A model generated the notes under the pieces. That model did not search any database. It had not been told where the DNA came from and was given only the letters and a program-made list of their open reading frames with translations. From Cavenderia fasciculata (lineage: Eukaryota; Evosea; Eumycetozoa; Acytosteliales; Cavenderiaceae): 64,000 bases of DNA. The position numbers and the translations under genes are program-made. Below, one piece after another: positions 50,990 through 64,000 of the stretch; the first letter of the stretch is position 1; the number at the start of each line of letters is the position of its first letter. The stretch is taken from positions 2,542,674 to 2,606,673 of the forward strand of contig NW_004457729.1 of NCBI RefSeq assembly GCF_000203815.1. The letters run 5' to 3'.

Positions 50990-51631
50990 TTAAACTGATA
51001 CGACGGATCCACAAATACCTCTCAAACATTCTCTACCATATGGAATGTATGAGAAAGTATAGTATAATAATGCACAGAATTGGAAGATAATCAAAATGAT
51101 GATGAAAATGACTGACCAATCTTGGAAAACAGCAACCAATGTAAGAACCATAGAAAGAACAAATACAACTGCACAGATTGCACGTGTTGGTTGTGCCATA
51201 TTCTTAATTTGTTTGGTTGGTCCAACTATAAAACCAGTACTATAAAATGAAAAGGGGAATATTGAGTCAATATCATCAAAGTATGGTTACAGTCAACCTG
51301 TACAGGTTTCATTATTCTATTCTATCAAACATACGCGCAAAGCATTGATATATTTCCAACTGTATAAAGAAAAGCAAAAGATGATGGTGAAGTAAGGAAT
51401 AGAAAACCCTAAAGAGTAGCAGAGAGAGATGACAGTTAGTAAAGGCATCATCATATGAAGACTGTTAATAACACATACCAAGAATGAAAAGAATAGACCC
51501 AAACCTGCGCATATACCGAAACCTATAATTCTCTGTTTGAATGATAACGAGCATTGATTATTTACATCATCCCAAACTGATTGATCCTTCTCTTCTTCTT
51601 TATTGCCCAGTAAACTTTTAATTGAGTCCAT
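50990..51631 (-). CDS. Sft2-family vesicle transport membrane protein
   Basis: About 180 residues, four membrane helices. The start MDSIKSLLGNKEEE is followed by SLSFKQRIIGFGICAGLGLFF, then SLGFSIPYFTI-type helix, and the family motif VGPTKQIKNM and YIPYGRECL as in SFT2D1-3. Sft2 acts in fusion of endosome-derived vesicles with the Golgi. The natural splice pair (donor GTATGT after 51335, acceptor before 51239, giving TGFIVGPTKQ) is one base out of phase. An in-phase alternative uses a weak GTTTGA donor (exons 51331..51631 and 50990..51225) and drops four conserved residues. A one-base indel in the GCGC beside the donor is a simple explanation. Confidence 0.85.
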
Positions 51632-52019
51632 CTCTGATTGATGTTTTATGTATGTATTGGTTGTGTAGTAGTAGTAGTAGTAAGTATACTATAGTATTAC
51701 TTTTATGTATGTGAATCTGTGAATGATAATGATGAGAACGATATATCTTTTTTAAACAGATACTTTTGATGCAACTCTGTGTGAAACTAACTAAATTGAT
51801 TTTAAAAATAATCATTCGTTAGAATTTTATTGTGGTTAATTTGCGTAATTTCAATCCCAAGTATTTGAGAGGATAGTGATTCGAGTTACTTTGAGAGAGA
51901 AATGCACACATATGAGATATGGATTCTCTCTTTTTCTATCCCTCTATCTCTCTATCTCGCTCTATCTCTATATCTCTTTATTTCGTAACTTGGATATCCA
52001 GTACTCCACTAACAGACTA
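51632..52019. other. Intergenic region
   Basis: Upstream DNA of sft2 and 3' flank of the receptor gene. Contains TAG/CTA triplet repeats near 51665-51685 and TATCTC repeats near 51940-51980. Nothing else seen. Confidence 0.4.
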
Positions 52020-56452
<4,433 letters not shown>

Positions 56453-57408
56453 TTCGATTTTCGATAAAGGTGACGGACGATAGGAAGATAAATCTATCTA
56501 AATTGATCAATGTTATAAGTAGTAGCTATATATGATTTCCTTCCTTTCTTTCTTTCTTTGTTTTATTTAGATACATCCATTAGATTTTAGAATGAATGAA
56601 TACTCACTTGATCATCATTCTTTTCATTCTCTCTCTCTCTCTGTTGTGTGTGTGTGTGTGTGTTGGTGTGTTTTGATGAATGAGCGTTGGTTGATGTGTT
56701 GTACTTTCGTACTTACCACTTTTTTTTCTGATTAGAACACCCTCAGAGTGAGTGTAGAACAGTGCTTGGTATTCCGTCGTGTTTCGTGCGATCAGGACTG
56801 ATACGTTTCACCACCGGTTGTGTTCCGATTGATATTTGCTACGACATTCAACTATTGCATTGATAGATATATCTATAAATGTAACTAACCAAATATCAAT
56901 CGGAACTAAGATACAAAATTCAAAGTCGACAGAGAAGACTCTGCGATCTATACAATACATACATTTCTGGAAATAAAAGAACAAATTCTAGAAGAGATGG
57001 GAGAGGGAGGTGTGAGAGGAGAGTGAATAGCAGAGAAGGGGTGAGGTTTAAAGATTGTGATTGAAAAGGAGCTCCAATCGATGACCGGATTAGCCACGGC
57101 TGCTGAGAATGATTTTGTGAGGTGATTTAAAAATAATGTCATCGCGCGAGAATTAAAGATGTAGTGATATACATGTCATTAATCGCCAGAGAAGGTTTAA
57201 GCTTTTAAAATCTTCTTCTTGGGGCAGTCGACTGGCATAATGCTTATCGGAAGAAACACAGGCTATGATCTGTGTTTGGGTTTTTAAAAATTTCTTTATT
57301 TTATTTTATTTTTACTTTTTTTTTGAACTTCATACATGCATTTTGTGCTTTGCATATATCTTTCTTTGTTGTAAGATTTTATCAAAAACAATATTATAAT
57401 ATTAAAGT
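56453..57408. other. Intergenic region with GC-richer, inverted-repeat-rich block
   Basis: After AT-rich sequence with a (TC)n and a (GT)n run near 56630-56660, the part from about 56740 to 57290 is far less AT-rich than usual spacer. It contains the 17-bp inverted repeat at 56822-56906, GGAGCTCC near 57069, the palindrome CAGTCGACTG at 57225-57234 and the hairpin AAACACAG-8 nt-CTGTGTTT at 57254-57277. No open frame is convincing. RNA genes or a decayed mobile element are possible. Confidence 0.5.
56822..56906. ncRNA. Candidate small-RNA precursor: hairpin with perfect 17-bp stem
   Basis: GTTCCGATTGATATTTG at 56822-56838 is the exact reverse complement of 56890-56906. The 51-nt loop can pair further (ACATT/AATGT and the palindrome ATAGATATATCTAT). 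At 85 nt the size is that of a pre-microRNA, but it could equally be the ends of a miniature inverted-repeat element. Strand unknown. Confidence 0.35.
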
Positions 57409-58568
57409 ATGAGCCAACCACCAACAACGCCGCCAGCTGAAGGAAATACAGCAGCAGCTGCAGTAGCAACACCAACGATTCAAATAGATAGTGAAGAGTA
57501 TGAAAAGGAAAAGACAAAGGTAAAAGAGTTATTGAACCAATCGTTGGCATTACGCAACCATTTAAAGACATTGACACCGTCGGAACTAGTATCTTCACAA
57601 GGAAGAGCAAAGATACATCAACTTAAAGTATGGACAACCGAGATTATAGAGTTGTCTGGTCGACTTGGTCTAGACCACGGCAAAGCATTGGGTCTAGAGT
57701 TTAACAGCTTTGCTCTCTTTTGCGAAAACACTTCAGACGACATTGACCAATACCACACCATCCTCACGCAACTAGAACAAGCTCGTAACACTGTACTCTC
57801 ACTCAAAGACAAGTCTTCTCATAACCGTATCTTGGAGTTACTCACCAACATCTACAGTAGAACTGGTGAAATTGAAAAGGAAATTGAAACTATTGAAAGA
57901 GCAACAAGATTTGAAAAGAATATACCAACTGTATGTTAATATTATGATAGTATATTTATATATGATATATTTAAATTTATATTTATATTTATACCTTTAT
58001 TTCTCATTTTTAGATGATTGCATTAGTTAAATCATATCTTAAAAAATTAGATTATATTTACAAGGATCGTGATAGAATCTATTCAATTCAAACTGATGAT
58101 GGTAATGCATATATGGATCTACATGTTACTTGTTGGGATCATTATCAATGGCTCAAGAGTCAACCTGCATTTGCACCACCAATGAGTGATAGTTTTATCA
58201 AACAAAACAAGTCCAACCTGTTCAAACTATGCATTTATATGGGGTCATTGGCCAATCCACTCATTTCACAAAAGGATCAAGTCATATTCAACGTATCAAT
58301 GGAAGCATTTGATGAAGCATTCTTTATTGCCAATCTCATCAATGACAAGGAGTTTATTTGTGCTGCCACAGCTCACAAATCATCTATTCTCTATCGTACA
58401 TTACCTCCAGACGAACGTGACCAACTCTTGGAATCACTTAAAAAGACAGATGCTGAAATGAAACCAGTCAATAGTGAACTTCGAGATTTAATTGATTCTA
58501 TTGAAAATCAAGCTCCTTCTCTTCATCCTGAAATGAAAGATTCAGTTCCTCCACCATCTGACGATTAA
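57409..58568 (+). CDS. Helical protein, function unknown
   Basis: Exons 57409..57930 and 58014..58568, 358 residues. The N-terminus is Pro/Thr/Ala-rich; the rest is predicted largely helical: a coiled-coil-like first half (YEKEKTKVKELLNQSLALRN, IEKEIETIERATRFEKNI) and a second half with KSYLKKLDYIYKDRDRIYS, HVTCWDHYQWLKSQP and AFDEAFFIANLINDKEF. No signal peptide or membrane segment. I do not recognise the family. The gene has normal codon use and a clean phase-0 intron, so it is real. Confidence 0.75.
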
Positions 58569-58671
58569 ACAACAATATTTAAAAAGTAATAGTAATAATA
58601 ATATAAAAGTAACATAATAAATAAAAGCGTATATATATATATAATTGTAATAATAATCATTTAATATTTAT

Positions 58672-60217
58672 TTACTTATTTGCACCTTTCATACCTTTAA
58701 GAATATCCTTTAAATTAAAATCTTCATCTTCATTAAATAATGTTGATGGTTGTTGAGATTGTTGAGATTGCTGAGATGGTTGTGATTGATCCTTTTGTTG
58801 TAAATGTTGATATTGTTGTTTTGTGTTATTTTTTGGTTTATTAAAGTTTAATGGTTCCATTGAAAATTCATGTTGAATATTTTCTTCTTTTCTTTTGTAT
58901 GAAGTACCCATTACTTTATGGAACAGTATTTGAGTTTCCTCTGGAACATCGGATATATCGGCCTTTTCACCTGGTGCAAGACCAAGTGTTTGTTCAAGTG
59001 CCATTTGGAATTCATCCGATGTTGTGTCTTGTTCTAGATTACCCAATACTGAATCCTTGGAATTGTAGGTTTGTTGTAGTAGGTCTTCATCCTCTTCGTA
59101 GAGGTATCCATGTACTGGATGATTTTTAATTTCTTCGTCTGTCAAACCTTCATACTTTTTAATCATATCAATGATTCCATCCAAATGACCTTGTAGCTCC
59201 ATATTAAAATCTGATAATCTCTTGTCAACAGCATCCGATACTCTTCTATAATGTTTTCTTCTAATCTCTTCTACTTCTGTATTTCTTCTTTTTTCAAAAT
59301 ATTCATTATCTACCCATGAATCTTCTTTATCTCCTAATGACATATAACTAAATAGAAATAAATAAGTAAGTAAACAAAGTTTGTTTGTTTTTTTTGTTTT
59401 ACATACTCCATATCAATTTGATTTAAACATCTTAATACTTCATTATTATAATCTTGGTATTCTGGTAAACGTACAATCAGTTCATGAACCTTTTCATCCG
59501 AGTGTCTATCTACTTCCATTTCTACAATTAATTATATATTATTAGAATATATATATTCTATCAATTATGATATTATTATTATTGTCAATAATACAAACCA
59601 TTAATCATTAATCTAAAGATTAATTCTTCATTGTCACTATATTTGACTTCAGTGGTTCCTTGATTCTCTTTGGTGAGGGCCTTTGCCTCTTTGATTTTAG
59701 TTGGTTTTGGTTGTTTTTCAAGTTGTTGTACTCTTTGGTGGATATCGGTCACTGTTCTGTTTGTTGGTAGATTCTTATTGACATATGATAATGGTGAGGA
59801 TAGTTGTTGTTGTTGTTGTTGTTGTCTAAGATGATATTGTTTATCTGGTTGTGTAGATGTCAAACTATCGATTGTTTCTTGTAGTCGTAGTGGAGATCTC
59901 TTTGTATTGAGAAGCATATCTTGTTGTTGTCTGCTAAGTGAATCCAACATTTTTGAAGCTTGATCCAACTTGTTTTGTTTGGCTTGAATCTCGTATCTAA
60001 GCTTTGATGATGGTCTTGCATCCATCCCACTTGACATTGATCCTGTATTACCACCTCTTTTAGATATGATAGACATGTATCTAGTGCCTATCATCTTCAT
60101 CGAAGTAGCACCACCATTATACATAGTCATCATAGTTGTTGTATTCTTAATACAATGATTACACATCATTGTTGACATCCATGATGATGATTGTGATATT
60201 AACTTTCTATTCATCAT
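58672..60217 (-). CDS. Unknown protein with mitochondrial-type N-terminus
   Basis: Exons 59599..60217, 59407..59521 and 58672..59347, 469 residues; the three exons join in phase (RLMIN-EMEVDRHSDEKV and NQID-DYMSLGDKEDSW), so one gene rather than two or three. The start MMNRKLISQSSSWMSTMMCN is Met/Ser/Lys/Arg-rich without acids, suggesting import into mitochondria. The middle has a Gln run. The second half is charged and helical (RNTEVEEIRRKHYRRVSDAV, IIDMIKKYEGLTDEEIKNHP, LEQTLGLAPGEKADISD) with a Gln/Ser tail ending DILKGMKGANK. No family recognised; a mitochondrial ribosome or assembly protein would fit but is a guess. Confidence 0.7.
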
Positions 60218-60353
60218 GATGTGGGTAATATTATTATCTCTATTAATACAATAATAATAATGTAAAATCGAAAGAATGAAAAAACGAATAAGTATTGCTG
60301 AGTACTGGTCTTTTTACTCGAAACAGTGTCGATCAATAAATTAATCTTCATTC

Positions 60354-62207
60354 ATGCAAGTCAAAGAAGAAGATAAGATGAATGTTGATAATAACAACAA
60401 TCAACAACAACAACAACAACAACCAAATGAGGAAACCTATTTGAATTCATTATCAAAAGAGGAGTTGATAGAGATTATTTTAAAGAAGAATCAACAACAA
60501 TCAAATGGTAAACAAACGACTACTTCAACAACATCAACACAAAATAAACCAACAACAAATAAGAAAAAGGACAAGAAATCAAAGAGAAAAGCAACAGAGT
60601 TGGACTTTGATAGATTCTCTAGACGATTTGTTGCACTCAAAGTTGCATACTTGGGATGGCATTATCATGGTTTCGCTGCTCAACAATGTACTGAAGAGAC
60701 TATTGAAGGTCACTTATTTAGTGCTTTACAAAAGACTTGTTTAATTAGAGATATTAAAGAATGTAATTATACAAAGTATGTACTATATAGTATCTCTTAT
60801 GGACTAAATTAGATATTTGATATTGATCTTTATTATTTATTAATTAGATCAGGTAGAACAGATAAAGGAGTATCTGCATTTGGACAAGTTATATCATTAT
60901 ATGTTAGATCAAATTTAAAACAAGGTGATGGAATCATTCCACCTGTCATTCCTGATGATGACAACAAAAATCAACAACAAAAGAATAAGAACAACAACAA
61001 AAAGAATAATAATCATGTCACACCAATTGAATATCCATATGTTAGAATGTTAAATGGTGTATTACCACCATATATTAGAGTATTGGCATGGACACCAGTA
61101 CCATTCCACTTTAATGCAAGATTCAGTACTTTGTATAGAACCTACAAGTACTACTTTAACCCAGCAGGTCTTGATATAGAGGCGATGAAAGAGGCAGGAA
61201 ACCACTTTCTTGGTAGTCACGATTTCTCAAACTTTTGCAAGATTGATTTGGAAGCTGTCAAATCATTTACACGTGTCATTCTATCGTTTGACATTGCTCC
61301 CGTTCCAGTTGGTCAATTCCAATCGGGTGGATTATACGAAGCAACCATTTGCGGATATGCTTTTCTATGGCATCAAATTAGATGTATGATGGCAATGTTA
61401 TTATTAATTGGTCAAAAGAAATTCCCAACAACTGTATGTAGCGAGTTGGAATTGATTAACAAATTTGGGAAATAATATTAATTTAATTATTTTTTAGATT
61501 ATCAAAGATTTATTAGATACTTCATCTGCAATTGCAAAACCATCTTATGAGATGGCATCAGAAATACCATTAGTATTATATGATTGTGGTTATGAAGATT
61601 TGGAATTTATTTATGAAAATGGTAAGTAATGATGGATGAAACCAAGAAAATTAATTATAAGTTTTTTGGCTAATATTTCCTTTTTTTCCAATCAATCATG
61701 ATTGATCTATAGATTCACATCAAAAATTAATATCATCAATGTTTAATGTTTGGAATGATCATTATATCAAAGCAGCAGTTTCATCTTTGATGATCAATAG
61801 TCTAAAGGAAATCAAAACATTTACGATTGAATCGACCAATCCCAATACCAATTCAAATTCAAATTCAAATGGTTTGTATTTATTTCTACTGCTTTTTTTA
61901 TTAAATTCAAAGTAGGGATATGGATTAAATTTAACTAAACTAACTCCCATTTCTTCTATTTTTAGAACAACAACAGAATTGTACAAACAAAAAAGGAAAG
62001 GGAGAGGACATTAGTTTGGATCAAAAGATTAATAATCTAGATCCAAAACGAAAGAAATTGTATCTAAGTAAATTTGGTGAAACCACCACTGCTTCTACTG
62101 CTGTCGTGGATAACTCCGACACTTCTTCTTCTTCTTTATCTACAAATAGTACCATATCGACAACTACTACCTCTGATCCTTCACTGGTTATCAACTTTAG
62201 TAAATAA
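60354..62207 (+). CDS. tRNA pseudouridine(38/39) synthase (Pus3/Deg1, TruA family)
   Basis: Exons 60354..60775, 60848..61433, 61498..61621, 61713..61871 and 61966..62207, 510 residues. After a Gln/Thr/Lys-rich N-terminus come the TruA core motifs: ALKVAYLGWHYHGFAAQ, the catalytic Asp in KSGRTDKGVSAFGQVIS (spanning the first intron), RVLAWTPVPFHFNARFS with LYRTYKYYF, GSHDFSNFCKID, and FLWHQIRCMMAMLLLIG. HDFxNFCKxD and the N-terminal WxGxxYHGFA-type segment favour Pus3 over Pus1. The enzyme makes pseudouridine at positions 38 and 39 of tRNA anticodon arms. An Asn/Lys/Gln insert (DDDNKNQQQKNKNN) lies in the catalytic domain and the C-terminus is Ser/Thr-rich. Confidence 0.93.
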
Positions 62208-63068
62208 TAATAATAGTAATAATAATAAAGGACATATATACATCTAATTTTGGTATTGACATTCTCAACCATTTCGAGCTGTGATTGGATATTCAAAAAA
62301 AAGTAATCGTGTGTGTATGTGTGGGGAAACTGTGTTGATGGTGGTGATGCAATTGGTGGTTGATATATATATATGTACGAAAAAGCAGATATTCTTTATA
62401 CAACTGTTTACTTGCACACTCTCTCCTATGAGCCATTTAATTGGATGGTGTATGTGAGTGGGGTGGGTTAGCGAGAGAGATAGAGAGAGTGGAGATTGTG
62501 GAAAATTTACTTCTTTCTTTCTAGGGATGACAATGTTAAATAAGGATGGATTTGTAGGATGGATGATGATCATCACGGAATGGAAATCTAATACCATTAA
62601 TTAATCTTACAGTAAGTTGTCGCAGTGCTCCCATGTTATCTTTCTGTGTTGATGACAACCAATTCCCAAATTTGCCAAATATTAAATAAAGCAAGTCAAG
62701 TGGTTGGTGTGTGCGTATGTGTGTATGTGCGATCGTTGTTTCCTTAGGATAATTATCAGTCACATGGCATGGGTGGTATTGATCGACAACAACAGATGTA
62801 TTCTCTCTGTGATATGGGAGGGATTGGTTATCTGGGAGGTGCAATGAGTATTAATATTAGTATTTTCTACACAATTAAATATTTGTTTGTACGAGTACGA
62901 ATAATAATTCAATCAATCCCTTCCTTCTTACTATTGTTTGTGCTTATCTTTTTTGTATATAAATACGACATCATCATCCACAGTCCATTAATTAAATATA
63001 CATATATTTCTCTTTTAACAATATATTAATAATAATAATAATAACTCCATAATACAATAATAATAATA
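62208..63068. other. Intergenic region
   Basis: 3' flank of the Pus3 gene and a long upstream region of the small secreted peptide gene. A G+T-rich part lies at 62300-62500, and a less AT-rich piece at 62600-62850. TATAAATA near 62958 is a possible promoter element, about 110 bp before the peptide's ATG. Open frames on both strands lack coding character. Confidence 0.45.
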
Positions 63069-63402
63069 ATGTCTAAATTAATTTGTCTATTCTTGCTTGC
63101 TCTTTTAGTTTTATCATCAGTATTGTCTGTTAGTGCAAATGGTAAGTGAGACATACTGGATTAAACTGTGACAGAATGACTCACCTATCAAATTTGGAAT
63201 CTATGTACTGACCACATATGTATTTGATTGAAATGTAGATGTATTCCACACCGACCATTCGTGTGACTCTGTAAAATGTAAAAGAGGATATAAATGCCAT
63301 GAAGGCAAATGTAAATATATTTGTGGAACAGTACTTTGTGAAGAAGGTGCTATTTGTGCAAGAGATACTGTTGGACTTAGATTCTGTAAAGGATCAAAGT
63401 AA
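63069..63402 (+). CDS. Small secreted Cys-rich peptide
   Basis: Exons 63069..63141 and 63239..63402, 78 residues. The intron has GTAAGT and ATGTAG sites and joins in phase. A textbook signal peptide (MSKLICLFLLALLVLSSVLS, cleavage likely after SVSA) is followed by a 54-residue mature part with eight Cys: HSCDSVKCKRGYKCHEGKC, YICGTVLCEEGAICA and LRFCKGSK. The spacing C-x4-C-x5-C-x4-C, then C-x4-C-x5-C, is that of small follistatin- or EB-like modules. Dictyostelids secrete many short Cys-rich peptides; function unknown. Confidence 0.78.
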
Positions 63403-63453
63403 ATCGTCGTCTACTGACTGACCTCTACAACAACCAATCCCCTCTCGAAACCA

Positions 63454-64000
63454 CTATTTTTTCTTGGCTTCTTTATTTGTTTTAAGAATATCCAAAACTG
63501 TTCTTAATTCACTTATAACTGTAAATTCTGATGGAGGAGTCTAAATAGAATGTAAATAGATTAATAAATAATAATAATAATAAACCTCTTTCTTTTTTTT
63601 TAACAAAAAATAGATATAATAATAATAATACTTACCTCTTTTCTATAATAATCCAATGTTTGATGTTTCTTTTTGGGTTTAGTCTTGTTGTCTATTGTTT
63701 GTTTTTCCACTTCTTCTTCTTGTTTAGCAGCCATAGTAGTCTCTTGTTGTTGTAATTTGTTTTGTTTTGCAATATATAATGGATCATAAACTGTACGCTT
63801 TGCAGGTGGATTTTTCCTTGGCAATCCCATTGGAGGTGGTGGTGGAGGAGGAGGAAGAGGTGGAGTAAGAAGTATTGATGCTGTATCTTCTATATTGATA
63901 TTGGTAGTTGGTGTTGTTTCTTGTTGATTTAGTTTTGGATCTTGTAATAATAAATCAAAATCATCTTTTTCACCTGATGCTTCGAATATTCTTTCATCTT
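63454..64000 (-). CDS. Proline-rich protein, 3' part only (5' end outside window)
   Basis: Exons 63636..64000 (continuing beyond the edge) and 63454..63540; the junction KE-TPPSEF is in phase. Visible sequence: acidic EASGEKDDFDLLLQDPKLN, a Pro run (LTPPLPPPPPPPPMGLP), basic KNPPAKRTVYDPLYIAKQ, Gln/Glu/Lys linker, and a helical end EFTVISELRTVLDILKTNKE. Short Pro runs of this kind bind profilin, SH3 or WW domains. I do not recognise the family, and much of the protein may lie outside. Confidence 0.65.

Noticed and set aside
58672-59347. Separate gene starting at MSLGDKEDSW
   Set aside because: Two upstream introns join it in phase to 59407-60217, giving one longer protein.

Overview
The window is nuclear DNA of a social amoeba (Dictyostelia). 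Intergenic DNA is extremely A+T-rich. Genes are compact, with short GT-AG introns (mostly 60-130 bp). Starts follow an A-run before ATG. Proteins carry long Asn, Gln, Ser and Thr runs coded by AAT, CAA and TCA/ACA repeats. Several genes are of types known from Dictyostelium: the homeobox-ankyrin gene wariai, NoxC, a Skp1-type hydroxyproline GlcNAc-transferase, a gelsolin-related protein of the GRP125 type and a Grl-type class C receptor. The species is not identifiable from sequence alone; a group 1 or 2 dictyostelid (Cavenderia- or Heterostelium-like) is a guess.

Layout. 1-9,500: a partial sirtuin with a UBP zinc finger, a CRAL-TRIO lipid-binding protein, the AMPK catalytic subunit SnfA, a small one-pass membrane protein and the spliceosomal kinase Prp4. 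9,990-14,110: a piggyBac-type transposase gene with an N-terminal CXC (tesmin-like) Cys domain, possible TTAA-flanked ends and a GC-richer tail that folds like an RNA. 14,350-28,810: ESCRT-II Vps22, a small unknown protein, a mitochondrial BipA/TypA GTPase, an ArsB/NhaD-type permease, a RhoGAP, the hydroxyproline GlcNAc-transferase, eRF1 and nucleoporin Nup62. 29,025-29,190: a U2 snRNA gene. 29,470-43,710: Wariai, a secreted Cys-rich protein, NoxC with EF hands, and a gelsolin-family protein. 44,180-51,630: complex I subunit NDUFA6, an ankyrin-KH protein, Rpb6, a family-16 methyltransferase, a TMEM70-like membrane protein and Sft2. 52,020-56,450: an 11-exon receptor joining a beta-helix-like ectodomain to a class C seven-helix domain. 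57,400-64,000: two unknown proteins, the tRNA pseudouridine synthase Pus3, a 78-residue secreted Cys-rich peptide, and the 3' part of a proline-rich protein.

The genes are mostly unrelated housekeeping and signalling genes with no operon logic. Points worth a second look are: the receptor architecture; the CXC-piggyBac fusion; three strong GC-containing hairpins resembling small-RNA precursors (one inside an eRF1 intron); a compact structured-RNA candidate beside the transposase; and three host genes (erf1, wri, sft2) whose frame is off by one base at a single place, which most simply points to residual indels in the assembly. Exon limits were read by eye from splice signals and phase; all were phase-checked except where noted.
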